Shown: positions 56,323 through 64,000 of the stretch, piece after piece
Numbering within the stretch: the first letter of the stretch is position 1
Layout: each line of letters starts with the position of its first letter
Assembly (NCBI GenBank): GCA_000151295.1
Contig: GG745351.1
Coordinates: 830,283 to 894,282, forward strand
Source: Allomyces macrogynus ATCC 38327
Taxonomy: Eukaryota; Blastocladiomycota; Blastocladiomycetes; Blastocladiales; Blastocladiaceae
Reading direction: 5' to 3'
DNA length: 64,000 nt
Notes under the pieces: model-generated
Seen by the model: only the letters and a program-made list of their open reading frames with translations
Databases searched by the model: none
Told to the model about the DNA's origin: nothing
Translations under genes and position numbers: made by a program

Positions 56323-57938
56323 ATGGCCCTCCCCGTCTCTGAAGAACGCTCGACGGCGTTTACTGCCGTCTCGTCGACGCGCGACCCGGCTACGGGCGCC
56401 GCCGCCATGACCGAGGCCGACTTTGTCGTTGCCGTCCGCGCCGTCGTGCCCGACGCTTCCGAGGCCGCTGCGCGCGCTCTTTTCCGCGCTACTGACATTA
56501 ACACGGTCGGCTATGTGACGCTCAGCGACGTTCTGGCGCTCGGTACGATTTGGCGATCTCGCACTCTGTGGTTCGAGCCGATCCATGGCTCATTGCATTT
56601 GCCTGCGTATGTCCGGCGTGCGTGGAATAATTAGAGGCCGAGCTGACGGCTGCTGACGGCGCCGCGCGTCTCTCGCGCCGCTTCCTGGTTGCCGTTGCGT
56701 CGCTCGCGGGCGTCCAGGCACCAAGCTCCGATGACGCGACGGTTGCGCTTCCCGCGGCCGCGCTCGCCCACCTGCTGGGCCGTGCGCCCCCGGCACCGCC
56801 GGCCGCGATCGCGCGCGCTCCGTCCGCGCATGCTGCGGGCGACCACGACCACCTGACGCCCGTGCAGAAGATGCTCAAGTCGGCCTACCATTTCGCGCTC
56901 GGTTCCGTGGCCGGTGCCGTTGGCGCCTTCTCCATCTACCCGATTGACCTCGTCAAGACGCGCATGCAGAACCAGCGCTCGGCCGTGCCCGGCGAACTGC
57001 TCTACCGGAACTCGATCGACTGCTTCCGCAAGGTCTTCAAGGCCGAGGGTCTGCGCGGTCTCTACTCGGGTCTCGGGCCGCAGCTGATTGGTGTCGCGCC
57101 CGAAAAGGCCATCAAGCTGACGATGAATGACTTGGTCCGCAGTCTCGTCACCGACAAAGACACGGGCAAGATTCCGCTGTGGGGTGAGATTCTGGCCGGG
57201 TGCACGGCCGGTGGGTCCCAAGTCATCTTCACCAACCCGCTGGAAATCGTCAAGATTCGCTTGCAAGTGCAGGGTGAGGTCATGTCGCACGCTGCCGCCG
57301 CTGCCGCCGCTGCTGCTGCTGCGGGCCAGCCCGCGCCCGCTGCGCCCGTCAAGCAGTCGGCCATTTCGATTATCCGGCAGCTTGGTCTGATGGGTCTCTA
57401 CAAGGGTGCCGGCGCATGTCTACTGCGCGACATTCCGTTCTCGGGCATCTACTTCACGTGCTACGCGCACCTCAAGAAGAACGTGTTCCACGAGACGCCC
57501 GAGAAGCCGCTGACGGGTCTCGAGCTGCTCTTGGCCGGTGCCGCAGCCGGTATGCCCGCCGCTTACTTGACGACGCCCGCCGACGTGATCAAGACGCGGT
57601 TGCAAGTCGAGGCGCGCAAGGGCCAGACCGTCTACACGGGCATCAGCGACGCGGCGAGCAAGATCTGGAAGGAGGAAGGGTTCAAGGCCTTCTTCAAGGG
57701 CGGACCCGCCCGTATCTTCCGTTCGTCGCCGCAGTTTGGTGTCACGCTCATGACTTACGAGCTGCTCCAGACGGCGCTGCCGTTCCCGTACGACGAGCCC
57801 AAGCACCACGCTGCCGCGGCCGCACCCGTGACCCCAGCGTCAGCATCGGCCGCCGCTGCGATCGCGCGCGAGCCGGCGACGCTCGGTCTCGCGATGCTGC
57901 AGAACCTGCACTTCCAGGTTGGTCTGCGCCGCCAGTAA
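56323..57938 (+). CDS. AGC1: Mitochondrial carrier of the aspartate/glutamate (Aralar/AGC) type
   Basis: Two exons, 56323-56542 and 56635-57938, code 507 residues. The C-terminal half has three SLC25 repeats with [20 protein letters not shown] and [10 protein letters not shown]. The context ([57 protein letters not shown]) is that of Aralar/citrin carriers, which exchange mitochondrial aspartate for cytosolic glutamate in the malate-aspartate shuttle. The N-terminal extension is only about 180 residues against about 300 in animal Aralar. It keeps one EF-hand-like segment ([20 protein letters not shown]) whose loop lacks several acidic ligands. A poly-Ala insert lies between the second and third repeats. 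Calcium regulation is therefore doubtful. Confidence 0.87.
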
Positions 57939-60519
57939 TCGCGCTCGCTCGTGTGCGCGCGCGTCGTTGTGCTTTTTTGTGTGTCGCTGCTGCTGCTTCT
58001 CGTTTGGGTTTGTGGATGTGCTGTTGCTCGTGCTCGTTTCCCCGTTTGCGCCTCGTGCTCCGTTCTCTTGATGGCGGGGGCCGCCGCGCCCTCGGCTATT
58101 GTTGATTTTTCTGCTGGTCCTGTTTGTCACGCTGCCCGCGGCATTGCTCGTCTGTCGGGTAGATTGCTTTGCGTATCGTTGTTGTCGTTCGATCTTTGCC
58201 ATTGTCGTTCTTTCTCTTTAGGTATCTAGTTCGTTCGCGCTTTGAAGAGCCGCTGAAAAGAAGACATGTTTTCATGAAAAATACCGCTTCCGAACGCTTT
58301 GTTGCCACTTGCTTTGCCTTGTCTTGCCTTTGCCTGTGCTCTCTACATCTTGATCTGCTGGGCAACCGCCGCTTGCCCACTATCTCTTGCTCCACCCCAC
58401 CGGGAGTCCCTGTCGGACAGAAATGTTGAATTGTATATGGAAAGAATGGAACCGATGCAGAATCTCAACGCACGTCCGATTTCGGCCATCCGTGACGTTC
58501 GTGGGCCTGAACGAAATGAGGTTCTCGCATTATCACGCAATCTTGCGACACCTTTGCGGCATCAGCAGCGACGCGATGAATCTCAAACGATCTCAAATGT
58601 CGTCACGGCCATTGGCATCGTTCATGTGGCATTCCTGCGCGCCTGCGATCAGGCCAAAGTTGCGTGTCTGATGTGCGCTCAAAAGACCGTGCTCTATACT
58701 CCACTCGCCAGCATTTTTACCAACCGCTGCTGTTCGAGCGATCTCACGCTATGCCAAGAAATGAGCTGACGGTAATAACCCGCCGATTTTAATTAGACCT
58801 GATGTTGAGAATATTTATTTTCAAAACGGAAAAACAACCCAGGATCTTGTGAAGGCCATAATGTGTCCTTTGCCCTGACTTTGGCACCCAAGAATGGCCC
58901 TGTTGATGCTCGATGCTTGACACTTAATTTTTTATGATCGGTGCTTGTCGACACATGATACTTGATGCTCAATGTGATGTTTGGCGCTTAATGTTTTCAA
59001 TCGGAACTTGCCGCTCAACGCTCGCTGTGATGATGCTTCATGGCACTTGATGCTTGCATTCGGACGGTCGAATGTCGTTTGGTGGGCCAGCAGTCGCAGC
59101 AGCACGGCACCCTCAATTATCCAGCTCAGCGCCATACACACGCGTCGCCTGCCCACGATAACTTCTCAAAGGTGACAGTCACTCCACTGTCCACATTTGT
59201 CCGACGTCCGCGGCCCGCTTGGATTCTCAGACCGGAGAAGGGAAGGCCCAGGTGGATGAGAGAGTCATTCGAATGCAGACAGCTTTGCAGGCCTAGTGTA
59301 TGGCTGGGGGAATCCAACTTCCTCCAACTTCCGCTGGCTACTCAGACCTATGAGGGGACTCCCAGCGGAAGCCTTTGCATTGCTTCTTGACGGGGTGTGT
59401 TACTGTTCTGCTTCAATGTAATCGTGAAGGCCATGTCGGGTAGACCAGAGGCGGCGACGACTCGTTCCCTCATAGTTCACTCGCCAATGTGATTAATGAA
59501 TGATCGACAGCCCAACGCCGACCGCTGATACGTTTCAGAAATAAATGTGTCGTCCTGATTTTGCTCGGCGGATTACATATATCAGCGCATGCTCTGGTGT
59601 CAGACAATTGTCACAACCAATACGCATCTGCACAAGCCTCTATTGAGCCATACCTCTATTTTGCCATCTCCCAACGGACGCGACAACCAGCTCATCATCC
59701 ACAAATTAGCACTCAAATTCAAGACAACGGCCAAGGATAGCAGTTCAAGTTCCACGCAGTAGCACGCCACATTAGATGCATCTCCCTATCAACTCCTCAA
59801 ATTTCCCTGCGGGTCAGGTCAGCCCGCCGAGGCGGAAATGGAGAGATAGCGGGATTAGGTAGCCGCGCTGACCGGTTCCACGACCAGGGTTGCTCCTGTA
59901 TCAGGAAAATTGCCGGGGATGTGTGGGATCCAATGGAGCCAATGTCCTTTTGATATTATTGGTCGGCTGATGACATGGAAGGACTGATGCGTTCTTGCAT
60001 CTGGTTTGGTACGACTCGGACGTATGCCGGCGAGCGGGTTCCCTCGCGACCGCGCCCGCATGCGCGACGGCCGAGCTGCGTCCCGCTCTTTTAGCGACCG
60101 AGCTGGTGTCGCCGCCGATGGTCGCCAAGAGTGATGCTTAGGCGCGACTCGGTCCCATCAGTGGCGCGCCGTGCTTCGCATACCGCTGGGCCCGTGTTGT
60201 GTTCGTTGTGGTGGGATTTGTTCGCGTCGTTTGTCTTGTGTATACATACAGAGCAGCCGCGCCTGTCGCGGTCTGCAGTCGCCTTTCGATTAGGGCTCCA
60301 CAACTCAGCGCGCGCCGATTCGAGGTCGACGACGTGGGCTGAAGTCACGAAAACGGTGAGAATGTCGTCGCCAAGGTTTCTACGGCGTCAGTTTCGTCGA
60401 GAGTCGTTCTCTCGTTGTTTTCTGTGCCTTTGGCAAATACTAATGACCGCAACAGAGCAGCGAGCGGGGGAGCCGACAGCCGCTGCTATTTAAAAGTCGA
60501 GCCGCCCCTGCGGATTGTC
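57939..60519. other. Long gene-poor region
   Basis: About 2.6 kb between the carrier and the P450 relic. The first 500 bases are T-rich 3' flank. From about 58430 on, the sequence is less GC-rich than the rest of the window and has no convincing coding frame, tRNA or transposon ends. A degenerate tandem repeat lies at 58903-59085. Confidence 0.5.
58903..59085. repeat. Degenerate tandem repeat, about 60-base units
   Basis: Roughly three units share the order TGATGCTC, then GGCGCTTAATG or GACACTTAATT, then ATCGGAACTTG or ATCGGTGCTTG, then CTCAACGCTC or similar. Copies are imperfect and the third is shortened. Unit limits were set by eye. Confidence 0.5.
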
Positions 60520-60544
60520 TGGAGGAGAAGGCTCTTTGTTTCCT

Positions 60545-61440
60545 AGAATCTTGCCTTTTTCCACAAGAAATATGTCCGCCGAATGCAATCGCTCGCCGCT
60601 GATCGGCATGTCGGTCGAGAGCTTGTACCGCTTGACCATCCCCGCGACAAACTGCCGCAGCTCCATGACGGCAAATTGCCGCCCAATGCACGCGCGCGAG
60701 CCAGCCGGGAACGGCTAAAAGTCGTCGTTTCCAATCTGGTGGCGTCTGTCCACGATGCGCTGTGCGAGCACCTCGTTGAACCTGTGCACGAGATCAATCA
60801 TGCCTAGTGCCGCGGGTTCCAGAAAGCGCGTCGTCGCCCCAAAAGCGTCGGTCGCGGTGAATGCCGCGCTACAAAAGAAGGTGGAGAAGGTGCGCGACGT
60901 GGCCAGGAGCAGCTCAATAATGGAGCAAGAGACAGAGCGTACGCACAATCGGCGTTTCGATGTGGAACCTTTCGGGCAGTTCCAATGGCTCAAGCACCGT
61001 TGTCGGCGCCGTCACACCGTCTTCGCCCATTTCGCGGAATGTCCAGAAGGCGGACGGAAACAGGTGCAGCACCTCGTTGATGACGGCGTTGAGCAGCGGC
61101 ATCTTGCTGAGCGTGTCGTAGTCCTCCAAGTCGACCGTCGCCAGCTCGTCGACCAGCTCCTGCTGAAACTCCGGGTACTGTGCGAGCAGTAGCACGCAGC
61201 TCGCGAGCATCGACGAGGTAGTGTCGTGACCCGCAATCAAAAACGTGCGAACTTCGCACAGCAGCTCGTGCTCGGACAGCACATTGCCCGCGCTCTGCCG
61301 CAGCAACTCGTGAATCAGCGTCGTGCCGTCTGGGTCCATGGCGGCGTTGCACAACGTATCCTTGATCGCCTCCTCAATCACGCCAAACTCTTTGGCGAGC
61401 ACCGACTTGCTGCGCGTCGGAAATCGACCATTGAGTTGTG
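60545..61440 (-). pseudogene. Cytochrome P450, copy E (inverted, 5'-truncated relic)
   Basis: The minus strand keeps the second half of P450 exon 3 (about 61440-60963) and a remnant of exon 4 (about 60870-60580). Exon 3 has FGVIEEAIKD, HELLRQSAGNVLSEHELLCE and the I-helix AGHDTTSS, but the K-helix reads INEVLHL, so the Arg of ExxR is replaced by His. In exon 4, a stop and changes precede the haem loop, which reads FPAGSRACIG; the frame then runs RQFAVMELRQFVAGMVKRYK. Exons 1 and 2 are missing. Wording is closest to copy C (KSVLAKEFGVIEEA against KSVLTKEFGVIEEA). A dispersed copy about 30 kb from the tandem array, in the opposite orientation. Confidence 0.85.
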
Positions 61441-61745
61441 AAATTGGCGAGCATGAAAGACAGCGAAATGTGCGACGTCGTACCATGGCGGCCGAGACGG
61501 CTCTGAAGGTGCTGATGCTTGCAAGCAAAGTGCGACCTCGGACACAGATTTTCCCAAAGATGTGATTTGAAATGAATGGATCAATGGTGTTCGAGCATCC
61601 ATTCTTCAGAGAGCTGAAAGGCACGACGGTGAGCGATCCCAATCCCAGACCCATGAACAGCATTCCTCATTCAACGACCTTTCAACGCTCTTTCTTGTTC
61701 CCAAATCATCACGTCTCCAATCGTTCACGCTCCCGGCACGCGTCA
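61441..61745. other. Intergenic region
   Basis: About 300 bases between the P450 relic and the 3' end of the TFG-like gene. Nothing was recognised. Confidence 0.4.
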
Positions 61746-62843
61746 TCAATACTTGTACCCACTGCTCCCATACGGTTGCTGCGGTGGCTGTTGCTGCGGC
61801 GGGTACGACGGCGGGTACCCCTGCGCCTGCTGCCCCTGCTGGCCATGCGGCATCGATCCGTAGGCAGATGGCGCAGCACCCGGGTACGGCGCGGGCCCCG
61901 TCGATGTCGGCCGCACGGGCGCCTGCGGCGGGTACCCCGTGGGCCCCGCCCCCGGCGGCGGCGGGTAGGCCGAGCTCACGCTGCCGTATGGCTGGTACGG
62001 GTAAGGCTGTGGCGGCCCCTGCGGCGGCTGCTGCTGCCCGGGCATCGGTGGGTACGGCTGCTGCGGCTGCGGCGGGTAGGTAGGCCCGGTCGACTGTTGC
62101 GGGATCGTGGGCGCGGGAGCGGGGGACGGCGCGGCGGCCGCGAGAGGCTTGGCCGTCGCGGCGGGTTCGGTCGCGGTCGGCCGCGCGGGCAAAGCGGGCG
62201 TGGGCCGGTGCAGCTGAGTGGCATCGAGCAGTGCCGTCAATTCATCCGCGGCGAGCGGCGCGCCGCGATCCCGCGCACGCGCGACTGCCGCAATCACCGC
62301 GTCGAGCGACGCGCGGACCCCCGTGAGGGCATCGTGCAGTGCCACCGCCGCGCCGCGGGACAGATCCGTCTCGTTCCCGCGGACGGTCACGCGCAGGCGC
62401 AGCGTCGATGCGAGGTCGAGCGCGTGCGCGACGTCAGCTTCGGACTCGAGCACGACCCAGTCGCCGTCGTCGTCGAGGTACTTGAGGACCAGGTCGGACG
62501 GGTTGGTGCCGGCGGGCAGCGACGCGCGGAACATGCCGTGCACGGCGGCGCGCACGTCGGTGTAGGAAACGCGCGACGCGAATTGGCTGCCAGGGTAGGT
62601 GAGCACGTGGCGGCGCGTCTCGTGCGCGTAGGTCGCCTTGACGACGGTCGCGGTCGGACGCGCGGGGCTCGGGGCGCCCGTGACGGGCGGCATCATGCCT
62701 GGGTCGGGCATCGGCATGGCGGACATGGCGGCGGGTGCGAGCGTTGCGGGTGAGCCGGGAGCGGACGGCGTGGTCACGGCGAGTGGGGAGGAGAGCGTGG
62801 TCGCGTCGCGACACGGTGGCCAAGTTGCGCAGCGAACAAGCAT
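61746..62843 (-). CDS. TFG-like protein: PB1 domain plus Pro/Gln/Tyr-rich tail
   Basis: One frame of 365 residues; Met at 62726 is an alternative, shorter start. A PB1 domain lies at about residues 65-155: a basic first strand (VVKATYAHETRRHVLTYP) and the acidic OPCA motif YLDDDGDWVVLESEADVAHA. A predicted helix follows (about 160-215). The rest is a low-complexity tail of repeated YPPQ, QQPY, GPTG-type blocks ending GSSGYKY. PB1, short coiled coil and PQ-rich tail is the plan of TFG, which forms a meshwork at ER exit sites and helps COPII transport. Because such tails evolve quickly, orthology rests mostly on the PB1 domain and layout. Confidence 0.65.
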   Translation of the reverse strand: MLVRCATWPPCRDATTLSSPLAVTTPSAPGSPATLAPAAMSAMPMPDPGMMPPVTGAPSPARPTATVVKATYAHETRRHVLTYPGSQFASRVSYTDVRAAVHGMFRASLPAGTNPSDLVLKYLDDDGDWVVLESEADVAHALDLASTLRLRVTVRGNETDLSRGAAVALHDALTGVRASLDAVIAAVARARDRGAPLAADELTALLDATQLHRPTPALPARPTATEPAATAKPLAAAAPSPAPAPTIPQQSTGPTYPPQPQQPYPPMPGQQQPPQGPPQPYPYQPYGSVSSAYPPPPGAGPTGYPPQAPVRPTSTGPAPYPGAAPSAYGSMPHGQQGQQAQGYPPSYPPQQQPPQQPYGSSGYKY

Positions 62844-63163
62844 CGGCTGCCTGCCTGGGCGCCGTCATACGCAAGTCATGCTGTGCCTCGCGCCTCCAAG
62901 CGCTCGTCTCACAGCGCTCCTCTTCCCTCTTCCGCCTGCGCACTCGTCGGCCGCTTGCGCCGAGCGCATCCCGCGCGTGCCGTCGTCGTACCGTTCGATG
63001 CAAAGCCTACCCGTCGAGCAGTTCACCGCCTCGACCTGCCCTTGCCAACCCGCCAAAGCGATCCACGCCAGCCCTTCATTGCCATTCTCCACCCATCCAC
63101 CAATCCGTGGCTCCCCCTTCCCAGTCGCCCATCCCTCCATCCAGTCTTCTCCTCCACCCACCC
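62844..63163. promoter_or_regulatory. Upstream region of the TFG-like gene
   Basis: About 320 C-rich (+ strand) bases between two minus-strand genes. It should contain the TFG-like promoter and the 3' flank of the next gene. No specific motif is assigned. Confidence 0.35.
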
Positions 63164-63913
63164 TCATACCGCGCGCACATCATGCGAATGCGTATTCCGC
63201 CTCGCCACCACTTTCGCCTCCGCCGGCGGCCGCAGCGGCGCCGCCGCGCCCACCCGCTCCCAATACTTGTCGTTCCCAACGACCGCCTTGTAATACGCCG
63301 CGACCGCCGCACACACTTGGCCAAAGTACTCGCCCTGTGCCGTGAATTCCGCAAGCGACGCCGTGGCCGGTTTGCCCGCCTGGGCGGCGCCGACACTCGC
63401 GGTCCCATCGGCCAACGACGCGGCGTGGCACACGTGCGCCGTGAAATCCAACGCGGTGAACACCTCCACCTGATCGTTCAGGCACAGCAGCAGCGCGCCC
63501 GCCCAGTGCAGCGAGTCGCCAAACACGGCGCGGCATGAGTAGCCGCGCGTGTAGTTCGACCCAAGGCAGTAGGAAAAGTGCAGGAACGAAAAGATCCGGT
63601 AGTAGTCGCGCGCCGTGTCGTAGGCGAGCGCGCCGGGCGTTGTTGCCGCTGAGGTCGGGGTGGTCGGTGTGGCCGAGACTGGCTCGATGCCTTCGCGCCA
63701 CAGCGGCGCGAGCGAGTGCACGAGCGGGCGCATCGTGCGCACGAACATGGCCACGAGGTCGAGCGCGGTCGCGTGCGCGACGAGCTGGTCCAAGTCTTGC
63801 GTGAGCGGGTCCGGTGGGGGTGGGAGGTCGAAGTGGTCGCCGAATTGTTGCAGGAGTGAGGCGGCCGCGTCGGGTTTTGGGAGTTGGTATTGTCGCAGCA
63901 CGTCACCGCCCTT
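63164..63913 (-). CDS. Unidentified protein, terminal exon (5' partial)
   Basis: An open frame of about 250 residues begins at a probable acceptor (TAG before 63913), so earlier exons lie outside the window. The sequence has well-ordered character rather than low complexity: LQQFGDHFDLPPPP, LVAMFVRTMRPLVHSLAPLW, DTARDYYRIFSFLHFSYCLG, GYSCRAVFGDSLHWAGALLL, FTALDFTAHVCHAA and EYFGQVCAAVAAYYKAVVG. It is mostly helical with several Cys and aromatic residues and no obvious membrane span. I do not recognise the family. Confidence 0.6.
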   Translation of the reverse strand, partial: KGGDVLRQYQLPKPDAAASLLQQFGDHFDLPPPPDPLTQDLDQLVAHATALDLVAMFVRTMRPLVHSLAPLWREGIEPVSATPTTPTSAATTPGALAYDTARDYYRIFSFLHFSYCLGSNYTRGYSCRAVFGDSLHWAGALLLCLNDQVEVFTALDFTAHVCHAASLADGTASVGAAQAGKPATASLAEFTAQGEYFGQVCAAVAAYYKAVVGNDKYWERVGAAAPLRPPAEAKVVARRNTHSHDVRAV

Positions 63914-64000
63914 CTACATGCATGAATGAGACAGGGGACGTCAATTTGCGAGCGCGGGTGCAGATCGTGGATGGGAGAGCCCGTGCCATCGACTGCTGAA

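Noticed and set aside
58903..59085. CRISPR-like array
   Set aside because: There are only about three degenerate units without constant repeats and unique spacers, in a eukaryotic genome.

Overview
This is a GC-rich nuclear segment of a eukaryote with many short introns. Most introns are about 45-90 nt, with GTACGY or GTATGY donors, CTGAC/CTAAC-type branch sites and TAG/CAG acceptors. The gene set points to an early-diverging zoosporic fungus, most plausibly Blastocladiomycota; this is inferred from gene content, not from a tree. Fungal markers are a fused CPSase/ATCase protein with a dead dihydroorotase remnant (Ura2 type), Spt7 of SAGA, and the fungal mitoribosomal protein mL60. Several genes best known from animals are also present: UBAP1-type ESCRT-I subunit, PPP1R21/FERRY subunit, TMEM70, TFG and MAP4K-like kinase.

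Layout, left to right: end of a PP2C phosphatase (+); TFIP11/Ntr1 G-patch splicing factor (-); dihydrofolate/folylpolyglutamate synthase (+); TMEM70-family protein (-) facing mL60 (+); BRE1 E3 ligase (-); UBAP1-like ESCRT-I subunit (-) facing the mismatch-repair protein PMS2/Pms1 (+); an unidentified Ser-rich protein interrupted by a 100-N gap whose two flanks overlap (+); TMEM33/Pom33 family (-) facing PPP1R21 (+). From 23.4 to 32.5 kb lies a tandem cytochrome P450 array (+): copy A is intact, B and C are damaged, D is a stub. A fifth, dead copy (E) lies inverted at 60.5-61.4 kb.

The second half holds the 2158-residue CAD/Ura2 gene (-), a tRNA-like sequence (-), gankyrin/Nas6 (+), beta-tubulin (-), a DUF707 type II membrane protein (+), a GCK/MAP4K-type Ste20 kinase with CNH domain (+), a broken LRR-like gene (-), SPT7 with a second 100-N gap (-), an aspartate/glutamate-carrier-type mitochondrial carrier (+), P450 copy E (-), a TFG-like PB1 protein (-) and the 5'-truncated exon of an unidentified gene (-).

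Most genes are single-copy housekeeping genes in compact divergent or convergent pairs, with no functional cluster visible apart from the P450 family. I found no CRISPR array, transposase or obvious new multi-gene system. The most distinctive material is the decaying P450 family with its possible N-myristoylation start, the animal-like endosomal genes in a fungal setting, and the overlapping gap flanks. Exon boundaries were worked out by hand from splice signals and reading phase; they have not been checked against transcripts.
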